Shown here: one piece after another, positions 21,438 through 30,441 of the stretch | How positions within the stretch are numbered: position 1 is the first letter of the stretch | Layout: each line of letters begins with the position of its first letter | Assembly (NCBI RefSeq): GCF_021398735.1 | Contig: NZ_CP090349.1 | Location: 4,669,001-4,733,000 of the forward strand | Direction: 5' to 3' | DNA length: 64,000 bases | From: Methylobacterium oryzae | GTDB lineage: Bacteria > Pseudomonadota > Alphaproteobacteria > Rhizobiales > Beijerinckiaceae | The notes under the pieces: model-generated | The model's database searches: none | The model's input: only the letters and a program-made list of their open reading frames with translations | What the model was told of the DNA's origin: nothing | Made by a program: the position numbers and the translations under genes

Positions 21438-22922
21438 ATGTTCGAGGGTGTTCTGGCTGGTAGGGATCACGCGGCCAAACTCGCGGCGTTGAGCCGGTCC
21501 CTCGCCACCATCGAGTTCGCGCTGGACGGCACGATCCTCGACGCCAATCCGAACTTCCTGGAAGCCATGGGCTACGCGCTCGAGGAGATCCGCGGCCGGC
21601 ATCACAGCCTGTTCGTCCCGCCGGCCGAGCGGGAGAGCGAGGCATATCGGGAATTCTGGGACAAGCTGCGGCGCGGCACCTTCGCCAGCGCCGAGTACAA
21701 ACGGCTCGCCAAAGGCGGGCGGGAGGTCTGGATCCAGGCCTCCTACAACCCGGTGCTCGACGCGCGCGGCGGACCGGTCAAGATCGTCAAGTTCGCCACC
21801 GACATCACCGCCCCGAAGCTCCGCGCCCTCGATCTGGAAGGGCAGATCAGCGCGCTGCACCGCTCGCAGGCGGTGATCGCCTTCGCGCTCGACGGCACGA
21901 TTCTCACCGCCAATGCGAACTTCCTCGACGCGGTGGGCTATCGGCTCGACGAGATCGTGGGGCGGCATCACAGCCTGTTCGTCGGCGAGGCGGAGCGCGC
22001 CAGCGAGGCTTACCGGCTGTTCTGGGCCGCCCTGGCACGCGGGGAGTATCAGTCCGGCGTGTTCAGCCGCACCGGCAAGGGCGGGCGGGAAGTCTGGATC
22101 CAGGCGACCTACAATCCGATCACGGACGCGGATGGACGGCCCGTCCGGGTCGTCAAGTTCGCCACCGACATCACCGCCCAGGTCCACGAGCGGCAGCAGC
22201 GCGCCGCCGCGCAGAGCGCCATCGGCGCCGAGCTGGACGCCATCGGCGACGCTGTGGCGGATGTGACGCGCCAGGCCGACGCGGCGGTCACGCGGGTGGA
22301 CCGCGTGTCCGGCGACATCCGCTCGGTGGCCACCGGCGCGGAGCAGCTGTCGGCTTCGGTGGATGAGATCAGCCAGCAGGTGAGCCACGCCGCCGAGATG
22401 GCCGGGCAGGCCGTGGAGCAGGCACAGCGCACCGGCCGGATCGTGACCGGCCTCAGCGACCAGGCCGCGCAGATCGGCGCGGTGCTGAGCCTCATCGCCG
22501 GCATCGCCGCGCAGACCAACCTGCTCGCGCTCAACGCCACCATCGAGGCGGCCCGTGCCGGCGAGGCCGGTCGCGGCTTCGCGGTGGTGGCGTCGGAGGT
22601 GAAGACCCTGGCCGCGCAGACGGGGCGCGCGACGGAACAGATCCGCCAGCAGATCGCCTCGACGCAGGCGGCGACCCGGGAGGCCGTCGACGCCATCGAC
22701 ACGATCCAAAGCACGATCCGGGCCCTGGACGCGGCCTCGTCGACCATCGCGGCGGCCGTGGAGGAGCAATCCGCGGTGATGCGCGAGATGTCGGGCACCA
22801 TGCAGACCGCCGCACAGGACGTCTCCGCGATCTCCGGCGGGATGACCACGATCGCGCGGGCGAGCGGTCGTGCCGACCGCGCGACGCGGCAGGTCCGGGA
22901 GACCGCGCGGACTTTCGGCTGA
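21438..22922 (+). CDS. Soluble PAS-PAS methyl-accepting chemotaxis protein (BdlA-like)
   Basis: The 494-aa protein has no membrane helix. Two PAS/PAC domains (about 15-125 and 135-250) are internal duplicates, both containing GRHHSLFV and GGREVWIQA and ending KFATDIT. A methyl-accepting signalling domain follows, with the hairpin tip [20 protein letters not shown] and the flank [15 protein letters not shown]. This layout is that of Pseudomonas BdlA and similar cytosolic energy- or redox-sensing receptors. It lacks a C-terminal CheR-tethering pentapeptide. The ATG at 21438 has GGAG upstream; an earlier in-frame ATG adds 15 unconserved residues. A gene for an HWE kinase converges on it 25 bp downstream. 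Confidence 0.9.
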   Translation: MFEGVLAGRDHAAKLAALSRSLATIEFALDGTILDANPNFLEAMGYALEEIRGRHHSLFVPPAERESEAYREFWDKLRRGTFASAEYKRLAKGGREVWIQASYNPVLDARGGPVKIVKFATDITAPKLRALDLEGQISALHRSQAVIAFALDGTILTANANFLDAVGYRLDEIVGRHHSLFVGEAERASEAYRLFWAALARGEYQSGVFSRTGKGGREVWIQATYNPITDADGRPVRVVKFATDITAQVHERQQRAAAQSAIGAELDAIGDAVADVTRQADAAVTRVDRVSGDIRSVATGAEQLSASVDEISQQVSHAAEMAGQAVEQAQRTGRIVTGLSDQAAQIGAVLSLIAGIAAQTNLLALNATIEAARAGEAGRGFAVVASEVKTLAAQTGRATEQIRQQIASTQAATREAVDAIDTIQSTIRALDAASSTIAAAVEEQSAVMREMSGTMQTAAQDVSAISGGMTTIARASGRADRATRQVRETARTFG

Positions 22923-22947
22923 GGCGATCCGGGCGGTCGCCGCCGGG

Positions 22948-23667
22948 TCAGCCCGGATCGCCGCCTTCGTCCGCGCGCTCGTCCTCGACCAAGCGCCCGA
23001 TCCGGGGAATCAGCGGGCAGGTGACCGTGCAGCGCAGGCCGTCGGGCTCGAAGGCGAGCGCGACGGTTGCCCGCAGCTCGTAGCTCAGCATCTCGGTGAG
23101 CACCTGCATGCCGAAGCCGCGCCGGCTCGGCTGCGCGACGCCCGCACCCCCCGATTCTTTCCAGACGAGCGTCAGGTCGCCCGGCGGGCTCGCCCCGGCG
23201 CCGGCGACGACCCAGGTGACGTCAACGCCGCCCTTCGAGAGACCGAAGGCGCCGTGCTCGATCGCGTTGCTGCAGAGTTCGTGGACCGCGAGGGCCATCA
23301 GCTGCGCGGCCTTCGGCCGGAGGCGCACGGTCGGCCCCGCCAGCGTCGCCTGTTCGCCTTCGCGGATCAGGTGGATCATCAGCTCGTCGGAGATGAGCGT
23401 GTGCAGGCTCACCTCGCCGAACGTGTCGGCCGCGACCCGCACGCGCGCGATGGCGTCCAGCCGACCTTCGAGATGCGTCGCGTAGCCGTCGACGGTCTCG
23501 GCGGTCTCGGCCGAGAGACGCAGGACCGCCCGCAGCATCGCCAACGTGTCGCGCAAGCCGTGACGCAGACCATCCGGTGTCCCGGACTCGTCCAGGAGGC
23601 GGCGAAGACGGGCGTTGTCCGCTTCGAGGTGCGCGACGCGCGCGGCCATTGCTTGGGGCTCTGCCAT
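22948..23667 (-). CDS. HWE/HisKA_2-family sensor histidine kinase, no sensor domain
   Basis: A 239-aa cytosolic kinase core with an N-terminal coiled-coil (RVAHLEADNARLRRLLDES), a phosphoacceptor helix with H36 in LRHGLRDTLAMLRAV, the N-box HELCSNAIEHGAFG and the glycine motif RRGFGMQVL. This is the compact HWE-type core common in alphaproteobacteria. With no sensor domain of its own, it probably takes its signal from a partner, for instance the PAS chemoreceptor gene that converges on it. No cognate receiver gene is adjacent. Confidence 0.85.
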   Translation of the reverse strand: MAEPQAMAARVAHLEADNARLRRLLDESGTPDGLRHGLRDTLAMLRAVLRLSAETAETVDGYATHLEGRLDAIARVRVAADTFGEVSLHTLISDELMIHLIREGEQATLAGPTVRLRPKAAQLMALAVHELCSNAIEHGAFGLSKGGVDVTWVVAGAGASPPGDLTLVWKESGGAGVAQPSRRGFGMQVLTEMLSYELRATVALAFEPDGLRCTVTCPLIPRIGRLVEDERADEGGDPG

Positions 23668-24238
23668 GTTCGCTCTCTCAGCGCCGAAAGCCGGGAGGTT
23701 CCGTTCAGCTCACATAACGTATCGCGGACCTGCGCCAGCATCACAGACCGGAGATTTTCGCTGAACCGGGCGGGAAGTGCCGGCTCGTGCCCGTCTGACC
23801 TGAACACGCCCCGCCGCGGAGCGATCATCGAGCTCCGAGATGCTGTCAGCCAATACCGGCGATCATTCGTCCAGGTTTCAGGCTGCGTTCTGACCAGAGG
23901 CCGATCTTCGACGAAGCACCTCCGAGCCGCACGCGAAGCTTCGGCCTTGATCACCCCGAGCGACAATCCGGCCGCGTCGACGTTCGCGATCATCCCGAGC
24001 CGGCCGAATGCCGGATGGCGGTTTCGGCAGGATCCGAGCGTCGTCGGGCCCGGTTCGACCTGCACCATCCGCCGGCGATCCGGAAAACGCCAGCGGTAGG
24101 GCGGCGGACGCGCCCGCCCAGGGGGCCTCGCATACGCCCCACGCCGGGCCGGAGTCCGACCCTTGTTTCGGTTCGGCTAACCGTCGCTGCCCCGGTCGCC
24201 TACCCGTGGCCGCACTTCGTTGTGTGGGAGACGGATGC
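23668..24238. other. Intergenic region without a supported gene
   Basis: Several overlapping open frames exist on both strands, but none has a ribosome binding site, a recognisable motif or consistent codon use, and all are interrupted relative to each other. The part just upstream of the HWE kinase (23668-23780) probably holds its promoter. Nothing else is identified. Confidence 0.4.
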
Positions 24239-24457
24239 GTGGCGGGACAAAGCTTGCGGAAGGCAGGACGGCTGAAGCGGCTCTGGCCCGGGCGCGCGGC
24301 TGCCCTTCCGCCGGCACCGCGTTCGCCGGGACTGGCCGACCTGCCTGAACCGCCGCCGCCGCGCGGTCTCACGGCCTCCGAGCTGATCGCCATGGCGCGC
24401 CAAGCCCGGGCCATGTCCGATCAGAGGGATCCGGCAAAAACCACGAGCGTTTCCTGA
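24239..24457 (+). CDS. Possible small basic, proline-rich protein, 72 aa
   Basis: A GTG-started frame with GGGAG about 9 bases upstream. The product would begin MAGQSLRKAGRLKRLW, have a proline-rich middle (DLPEPPPPRG) and end with a helix (LTASELIAMARQARAM). The codon pattern in the last third looks coding. No family is recognised, and no membrane segment is present. It lies 29 bp before a better supported 30-aa membrane peptide and may be transcribed with it. The frame is open upstream too, so the start is uncertain. Confidence 0.35.
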   Translation: MAGQSLRKAGRLKRLWPGRAAALPPAPRSPGLADLPEPPPPRGLTASELIAMARQARAMSDQRDPAKTTSVS

Positions 24458-24486
24458 GGTCCGCCGCACGCTGTCGGGAGGTCGTC

Positions 24487-24579
24487 ATGGGGCTGGTCGC
24501 CTTCATCGTCTTCGTCTGTCCCTGGATGGGCATCGCCGGCCTGCTGTGGATGCGGGCACAGCAGGCCAAGCCGCTCTGA
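24487..24579 (+). CDS. 30-aa single-span membrane peptide
   Basis: ATG at 24487 is preceded by a strong GGGAGGT ribosome binding site at 5-6 bases. The peptide begins MGLVAFIVFVCPWMGIAGL, is one hydrophobic helix, and ends in a short basic tail (RAQQAKPL). The size and good translation signal suggest a genuine membrane micro-protein. No family or function is recognised. Confidence 0.55.
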   Translation: MGLVAFIVFVCPWMGIAGLLWMRAQQAKPL

Positions 24580-24959
24580 TCGAGCCTCCGTCGCCGCGTC
24601 GCCCGGCGATCGTCTCGGCTGCGATATGCCCTCCGAGCAGCCCGCCCGGAGGCACGCCATGGCCCGCGCGTCGGCCTGTATCGAGCCGGTCCTGAAGCTC
24701 ACTGACGAGCGCGGCCGCGAGACTCTCCGGCAGCGACAGAATCGGACGCCTAGCAGCTTCCCCTACAATAATGCATCGCCCTCTCGCTCGCCATTCCGAT
24801 ATTTGTCTTATATAGTTTGATTGTGTAAATTATAAGTCTGCCGATATAAGCCTATGATCCAGCTTAACCGAGGGTCGAAGCGAAATTTCAAAAATTTTGA
24901 CGCATTTGTTGGCCCACTGAAGGCAATTGATTTTTCCCGGTAGGTAAAATAGATGCACC
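24580..24959. other. Intergenic region with an AT-rich island before a chemoreceptor gene
   Basis: Nothing coding is supported. A 64-codon frame at 24626-24820 ends in the AT-rich part and lacks a ribosome binding site. From about 24760 to 24960 the DNA is unusually AT-rich for this genome (for example TTATATAGTTTGATTG and AAATTTCAAAAATTTTG), presumably the promoter and leader of the receptor gene at 24960. No clear sigma-54 or operator motif was found. Confidence 0.45.
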
Positions 24960-26690
24960 ATGGTGATCCTTCCTAGGGTCAGGATTGTGGTGCCATTCAT
25001 TATTCGAACAACCCATCGCTGCACCCTGCGTTTCAGAACGATCCTGATCGTCTTCGCAGGATCGATGACCTCGCTCACATTTGTAATTGTCTACGTCCTG
25101 CTATTGCAGGTCGGAGCGATCGACGCTGCCAGCCGCACTCTGGCTCAGGAGATCGGGGCTGCCCGGGCTCTCGGCACCATGAAGCAGCGGACACAGGAGC
25201 TCGGTGCGTCGGAACGTCTCGCGCGCGCCGTATCGACCGAGGCCGACCCTCGAGAGGACATCGACCGGACAATTGAGCCGCACGAGGCATTCCTGAAGGC
25301 CTGGACCGCCTATGTGTCGACGATCAGGACGGCGGACGAGCGGGAGCGCGCTCGAGGTCTGTGGGACGCGTGGCAGCATTTCCTCGCCGTGGAGGCGGAA
25401 GCGGCCGCCCTCGACAGGGCTGGGGAACGTGATCTCGCCGACAGGGTGCGGGCGACGGCGCTTCAGGCCGACGCGGCAGCCGTCGCACGGGATGTCGACG
25501 CGCTGCTGACCGACCGCGACGCCGCGGTCGCCGAGCAACTCGGAGCTGTCGACGCCGCCGGCTCGACCTTGCGCCCGAGCCTCGTGGCCGGCTTGTCCGC
25601 CGCTGCGCTGGCTGCCCTGGTCCTGGTGCAGGCCATCCTGCGCGGCGTCGCGCAGCCGATGACAGCGCTCGCCTGCGCCATGCAGCGACTGGCCGACCAC
25701 GATCTCACCGTCGCGGTCCCGGCGGCAGCGGTCTGCACCGAACTCGGCGTCATGGCGGCCGCGACGAGAGCTGTTCAGGAAACGCTGCGGCAGGCCGTGT
25801 TGCGGGACGCGGAGGCCGATCGGTCGCGCGCTCAGAGCGAGCAGCGCCGCGCCGTGATCGAGTACGCGACCGAGCGGGTCGAGACCATGATCGGCGGCAT
25901 GGTCGAGGCAGTGTCTTCGACCGCCGCGGCACTGCGCGTCACCGCCGACGACGTGGGCCAAGCGATCCGCGATGGGGCGGTTCGAACGACCACGTTAGGC
26001 GCCGCGCTCGCGCAGACGCGATCGAAGGTCCGGCAGATCACCGTCTCTGCCGACACGTTCGGCGCGGCGGTCGAAGAGGTTGGGGCGCAGGCCGAGGCCA
26101 CCGCGGCCCTGGCCGGAAGCGCCGCGGCGGACGCGGCCCGGACGACCACCCGCGTTCAGGCGCTGAGCAGCGCCGTCGACCGGATCGGCGACGCGGTCCG
26201 CCTCATCGCCAAGATCGCCGCACAGACGAACCTGCTGGCCCTCAACGCCACGATCGAGGCCGCCCGGGCCGGCGACGCGGGCCGCGGCTTCGCGGTGGTC
26301 GCCTCCGAAGTGAAGGCCCTGGCCGCGCAGACCAGGGAGGCCACCGAGATCATCGGCCAGCACGTCTCCGAGATCCGAGGCTCGACCGACGCGGCGGTGT
26401 CGGCGATCGCGGGCATCACGGCGCGGGTCGAGGACATGAGCCGCGCGGCGAACGTTATCGTCGAGTCCGTGGAGCGGCCGGGTGCGACCGCGCGGGAGAT
26501 CGTGACGGCCATCGCGGAGGCGACCGACGGCACCGAGGAGTTCGACGCGGAGGGCGCGGGCGTCACCGAGATCCCCGAGGCGGCCGAGCCGACGACGGCC
26601 GTGTTGACCGCGGCCGACGGCCTGACCCAGGACGCCGCCCGTCTCGGCGAGGCGCTCGCTGGCCTCCTGGAGAGCCTCCGTGCGGCGTGA
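24960..26690 (+). CDS. Membrane methyl-accepting chemotaxis protein
   Basis: The 576-aa receptor has a first membrane helix (about 27-52, [15 protein letters not shown]), a helical periplasmic sensor domain of the four-helix-bundle type (about 53-195), a second helix (about 196-218), a HAMP-like linker, and a signalling domain with the tip [20 protein letters not shown] and [15 protein letters not shown]. The C-terminus is acidic and lacks a CheR-binding pentapeptide. It is followed after 35 bp by a periplasmic binding protein gene, so it may detect a ligand through that protein. The exact start is uncertain because no good ribosome binding site precedes 24960. Confidence 0.88.
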   Translation: MVILPRVRIVVPFIIRTTHRCTLRFRTILIVFAGSMTSLTFVIVYVLLLQVGAIDAASRTLAQEIGAARALGTMKQRTQELGASERLARAVSTEADPREDIDRTIEPHEAFLKAWTAYVSTIRTADERERARGLWDAWQHFLAVEAEAAALDRAGERDLADRVRATALQADAAAVARDVDALLTDRDAAVAEQLGAVDAAGSTLRPSLVAGLSAAALAALVLVQAILRGVAQPMTALACAMQRLADHDLTVAVPAAAVCTELGVMAAATRAVQETLRQAVLRDAEADRSRAQSEQRRAVIEYATERVETMIGGMVEAVSSTAAALRVTADDVGQAIRDGAVRTTTLGAALAQTRSKVRQITVSADTFGAAVEEVGAQAEATAALAGSAAADAARTTTRVQALSSAVDRIGDAVRLIAKIAAQTNLLALNATIEAARAGDAGRGFAVVASEVKALAAQTREATEIIGQHVSEIRGSTDAAVSAIAGITARVEDMSRAANVIVESVERPGATAREIVTAIAEATDGTEEFDAEGAGVTEIPEAAEPTTAVLTAADGLTQDAARLGEALAGLLESLRAA

Positions 26691-26725
26691 GGCGGGCCCG
26701 CTGAGAGCGGGACGGAACTGGCCGC

Positions 26726-27676
26726 ATGAACTGGATTGAGTGGGCACGCGGCCGCTCGATCGGCGGGTCGCTCCGGAGGGGATCCCTCGTCCTCGCTCTC
26801 GCGGCTTGGGCGCTGCCGGCCTCGGCCACCACCATCGCGTTCCTGACACCGGTAGGCGTCGCCCGGCGCCTGCACGACGGCCTCGACGAGCAGGCACGCG
26901 CGCGGGGCGTCGCGACTCGCTTCGCCTACGCGCCCGACGGTGCGGGCGACGAGCAGATCGCGCAGGCGCGGCGGCTGATCGCCGAGAGAGCCGACGCTCT
27001 CGTGGTCGTGCCGGTCGACTCCGCGGCGCGCGAGGAGATCACCCGGCTGGCCCTGGAAGCCGACGTACCACTCGTCCTCATCGGCCACGGCGCACGGACC
27101 GACTGGTTCGCCGGACGCGTCACCCAGGTCATGCCGAGCGATCTCGTTGCCGGGCGGCTGCAGATGCGCAAGCTCGCCCAGATGTCGGGTGGGGCCGGAC
27201 GCGTCGCGATCCTCGCGGGCAGCGCCACCGATCCCGTCTCGGCGCTCCGCAGCAGGGGTGCCAGGGAGGTGCTGGCGGAGAGCCCGCGCCTCCGCCTCGT
27301 CGCGGAGGCCGCGACGGATGCGAGTCGCGCGACGGCGCGGGCCACCGTCGCCGGGTGGCTCGCCCGAGGCATCGGCATCGACGCGATCGCCGCGACCAGC
27401 GACGAGATGGCGCTCGGCGCCGCCGAGGCGGTCGAGGCTGCCAGGATTCCGGCGGGCCGGATCCGCATCGGCGGGTTGGATGCCACCGCCGAGGGCATGC
27501 AGGCGATGCAGGACCTGCGCCTCGCCGTGACGATCTTCCAGGACGCGGGCGTCCAGGGCCGGCGCGCGGTCGACGACGCCCTGGCGCTGATCCGACGCGA
27601 GCTGGTTCCGCCCAGCGACTGGGTCCCGTCCGAGCTGATCACGGACCGCATGTCGACCACGCACTTCTCGCGCTAG
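26726..27676 (+). CDS. Periplasmic sugar-type substrate-binding protein (LacI-like fold)
   Basis: The 316-aa protein has a signal peptide (LVLALAAWALPASA, cleavage predicted after residue 34) and a type I periplasmic binding fold as in RbsB: TIAFLTPVGVARRLHDGLDEQA, ALVVVPVDSAAREEITRLA, DVPLVLIGHG, RVAILAGSATDP and IAATSDEMALGAAEAVEAA. No ABC permease or ATPase gene is nearby. The only partner is the chemoreceptor 35 bp upstream, so it probably serves sensing rather than uptake. The ligand is likely a sugar or sugar-like molecule; this is inferred from the family. Confidence 0.87.
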   Translation: MNWIEWARGRSIGGSLRRGSLVLALAAWALPASATTIAFLTPVGVARRLHDGLDEQARARGVATRFAYAPDGAGDEQIAQARRLIAERADALVVVPVDSAAREEITRLALEADVPLVLIGHGARTDWFAGRVTQVMPSDLVAGRLQMRKLAQMSGGAGRVAILAGSATDPVSALRSRGAREVLAESPRLRLVAEAATDASRATARATVAGWLARGIGIDAIAATSDEMALGAAEAVEAARIPAGRIRIGGLDATAEGMQAMQDLRLAVTIFQDAGVQGRRAVDDALALIRRELVPPSDWVPSELITDRMSTTHFSR

Positions 27677-27908
27677 ACCGCGCCGGCGGGCAAACGCCAG
27701 TCGTCCCGGCGCCGGTTCGGCCCGTCAGTGCGCCATGAGGCAGCAGAGGGTGCTCGCCTGCAGGATGTCGCGGGTGGCGCGGGCGAGGGCCTTGATCCAG
27801 CGCAATCGCGCCGACGCCCTCAGATTCACGGCACCGGCCTTGAGCTGAATCAACGCGTCGCGATCCGTGCCACGGCAGAGCTGCCGCGTTCGTCCCCTGG
27901 AGACCGCG

Positions 27909-29351
27909 ATGTCCGCCCTCGAACTGCCGAGTGCAGTCAATCTCGCGCGAGCCCAATTCGCGCTCACCGTCGTCTGGCACTTCCTGTTCCCGGCCTTCAC
28001 CATCGGGCTCGCGAGCTACCTCGCCGTGCTCGAAGGCTTCTGGCTGCGCACCGGGAAGGCCGTCTATCTGGACACCTACCGCTACTGGCTCCGCATCTTC
28101 GCGGTTGCCTTCGCGATGGGCGTCGTGTCCGGCCTGGTCATGAGCTACCAGTTCGGCACGAACTGGTCGGTCTTCGCCGACCGGACGGCGCCGGTGCTCG
28201 GGCCGCTTCTCGGCTACGAGGTGCTCACGGCCTTCTTCCTGGAGGCGGGCTTCCTCGGCGTCATGCTGTTCGGCCTGGAGCGGGTCGGCAAGGGGCTCCA
28301 CTTCCTGGCGACCTGCCTCGTCGCCGTCGGCACCCTGACCTCCGCGTTCTGGATCCTCTCGGCCAATTCCTGGATGCAGACACCCACCGGCCACGTCGTC
28401 GCGCCGGACGGCCGCTTCAACCCGGCCGACTGGTGGGCGATCGTCTTCAACCCGTCCTTCCCCTACCGCTTCGCCCACACGGTCACCGGCGCCTACCTCA
28501 CCACCGCGATGATCGTCGGCGCCGTGGGCGCGTGGCACCTGCTGCGGGACCGGGCCAATCCCCGGGCCCGGCTGATGTTCTCGATGGCCATGTGGATGGC
28601 CGCCGCTGTGGCTCCGGCCCAGCTGGTGATCGGCGACCTGCACGGCGGCAATTCCTACGCGCACCAGCCCGCCAAGGTCGCCGCCATGGAGGGTCATTTC
28701 CAGACGGAGCGCCGGGCCCCCGCGATCCTGTTCGGGTGGCCGGACGCGGAGGCGGGCGCGGTGCGGGGCCGGATCGAGATTCCCGGCCTCGCCAGCCTCT
28801 ACCTGACCCACGATCTCGACGGTGAGGTCCGCGGGCTCAACGACATGCCGCGCGACCTCTGGCCGACCAACCTCCCCCTGGTGTTCTGGTCGTTCCGGAT
28901 CATGGTCGGCCTCGGCCTGCTGATGATCGCCCTCGGTCTCGCCGCGCTCTGGCTGCGCCACCGCGGGCGGCTCTACGACACGCCCTGGCTGCACCGCTTC
29001 GCGGTCGGCATGGGGCCGTCCGGCCTGATCGCGGTCACGGCCGGCTGGACGGTGACCGAGGCGGGGCGTCAGCCCTTCACCGTCTACGGCGCGCTGCGCA
29101 CCGTCGACAGCGTGTCACCGGTGGCGGCCCCGGCCGTCGCCGCCTCGCTGGCGGCCTTCGCGGCGGTCTACCTCGCGGTGTTCGGCGCGGGCATCTGGTA
29201 CCTCCTGCACCTGTTCAATCAGGCGCCGCACGCCCACGAGCCCGGCCCGCCGCCCGGACAGCCGATCCGCACCGCCGGCATCACGCCCGCCCCCGCCCTC
29301 GTCGCCGGCGCTCCGACTGCCGGCCGCCCCCTCGCGCAGCCCGCGGAGTAG
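27909..29351 (+). CDS. cioA: Cytochrome bd-type quinol oxidase subunit I (CIO-like)
   Basis: The 480-aa inner-membrane haem subunit of a bd-type oxidase oxidises ubiquinol and reduces O2 to water without pumping protons. It has about nine helices, the N-terminal haem ligand region RAQFALTVVWHFLFPAFTIG, the b558 ligand region FPYRFAHTVTGAYL, and a Q-loop with QPAKVAAMEGHF. The Q-loop lacks the long C-terminal insert, as in the cyanide-insensitive branch. The otherwise near-invariant GRQPW motif reads GRQPF (E-A-G-R-Q-P-F). ATG 27909 follows GGAGA at 7 bases. It is followed after 4 bp by subunit II. Confidence 0.94.
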   Translation: MSALELPSAVNLARAQFALTVVWHFLFPAFTIGLASYLAVLEGFWLRTGKAVYLDTYRYWLRIFAVAFAMGVVSGLVMSYQFGTNWSVFADRTAPVLGPLLGYEVLTAFFLEAGFLGVMLFGLERVGKGLHFLATCLVAVGTLTSAFWILSANSWMQTPTGHVVAPDGRFNPADWWAIVFNPSFPYRFAHTVTGAYLTTAMIVGAVGAWHLLRDRANPRARLMFSMAMWMAAAVAPAQLVIGDLHGGNSYAHQPAKVAAMEGHFQTERRAPAILFGWPDAEAGAVRGRIEIPGLASLYLTHDLDGEVRGLNDMPRDLWPTNLPLVFWSFRIMVGLGLLMIALGLAALWLRHRGRLYDTPWLHRFAVGMGPSGLIAVTAGWTVTEAGRQPFTVYGALRTVDSVSPVAAPAVAASLAAFAAVYLAVFGAGIWYLLHLFNQAPHAHEPGPPPGQPIRTAGITPAPALVAGAPTAGRPLAQPAE

Positions 29352-29355
29352 CCCG

Positions 29356-30369
29356 ATGCCCCTCGATCTCACGCTCATCTGGGCGCTTCTCATCGCCACG
29401 GCGGTCTTCCTCTACGTGGTGATGGACGGCTTCGACCTCGGGGTCGGCATCCTGTTCCCGGCGGTGCGCGGCAAGGCGGACCGGGACGTCATGGTCAACA
29501 CCGTGGCGCCGGTCTGGGACGGGAACGAGACCTGGCTCATCCTCGGCGGCGGCGGGCTGTTCGCGGTGTTCCCGCTGGCCTACGCCACGATCCTGCCGGC
29601 GCTCTACATGCCGCTGATCCTGATGCTCCTCGCGCTGGTCTTCCGCGGCGTCGCCTTCGAGATGCGGTTCCGCGCGGCCTCGCCCGCGAGCCAGCGGACC
29701 TGGGACCGGTCCTTCTCGTGGGGCAGCTACGTGGCGACTTTCTGCCAGGGCATCTGCCTCGGGGCCCTGGTCCAGGGCATCCGGGTCGAGGGTCGCGCCT
29801 ACACGGGCGGCTGGTGGGACTGGCTGACGCCGTTCTCGGTGCTGACCGGGGCCGCCCTGGTCGCCGGCTACGGTCTGCTCGGCGCCTGCTGGCTGATCTG
29901 GAAGACGGAGGGCGAGCTCCAGCTCCGGGCCTACCGGCTCGCGCGCCGGCTCGGCCTCGTCACGCTGGCGGCCATCGTGGTCGTCTCGGCGGCGATGCCG
30001 ATCCTCAGCGACGCGTTCCGCGCGCGGTGGTTGTCCTGGCCGAATCTCGCCCTGGCCGCGCCGGTGCCGGCGCTCGTCGCGCTGCTGGCGTGGCGCTTCT
30101 TCGTCGCGCTCGATCGGCGGGCCGAAGTGAAGCCGTTCCTCTGCGCCCTGGGCCTGTTCCTCATGTCGTATGTCGGGCTCGGCATCAGCCTGTGGCCGAT
30201 GATCGTCCCGCCGGTGGTCACGATCTGGGACGCGGCGACCCACCCGAGCAGCCAGGCGTTCCTTCTGGCCGGCGCGGTGATCCTGGTCCCGATGATCCTG
30301 GCCTACACCGGCTACGTCTACTGGCTGTTCCGCGGCAAGGTCGCGGCGGGCGCGCCGGGCTATCACTGA
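29356..30369 (+). CDS. cioB: Cytochrome bd-type quinol oxidase subunit II
   Basis: The 337-aa subunit II has about eight helices and the signatures YVVMDGFDLGVGIL near the N-terminus and VWDGNETWLILGGGGLFAVFP (about 50-70). It binds no haem itself but forms the oxidase with subunit I, encoded 4 bp upstream. No cydX-like small subunit or cydCD assembly gene was found after it; the gene ends close to a hairpin and then a convergent esterase gene. Confidence 0.94.
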   Translation: MPLDLTLIWALLIATAVFLYVVMDGFDLGVGILFPAVRGKADRDVMVNTVAPVWDGNETWLILGGGGLFAVFPLAYATILPALYMPLILMLLALVFRGVAFEMRFRAASPASQRTWDRSFSWGSYVATFCQGICLGALVQGIRVEGRAYTGGWWDWLTPFSVLTGAALVAGYGLLGACWLIWKTEGELQLRAYRLARRLGLVTLAAIVVVSAAMPILSDAFRARWLSWPNLALAAPVPALVALLAWRFFVALDRRAEVKPFLCALGLFLMSYVGLGISLWPMIVPPVVTIWDAATHPSSQAFLLAGAVILVPMILAYTGYVYWLFRGKVAAGAPGYH

Positions 30370-30395
30370 GACCCGCGGCCCGTCGAATGGGGACG

Positions 30396-30424
30396 CAGGG
30401 ATCGGCGCGCCGCGCCGGTCCCTG
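30396..30424. terminator. Hairpin between convergent cioB and esterase genes
   Basis: CAGGGATCGGCGCG (30396-30409) is the inverse of CGCGCCGGTCCCTG (30411-30424) with one mismatch, giving a long GC-rich stem with a tight loop 27 bases after the cioB stop. There is no T-run on either side. It could serve both converging transcripts. Confidence 0.55.
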
Positions 30425-30441
30425 CCCTCGCGCGCTCGGCC

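Noticed and set aside
24626..24820. 64-codon plus-strand frame
   Set aside because: No ribosome binding site; it ends in the AT-rich promoter stretch and shows no family features.
27725..28003. 92-codon minus-strand frame before the bd oxidase
   Set aside because: It overlaps the start of the oxidase gene and has no ribosome binding site or motif.
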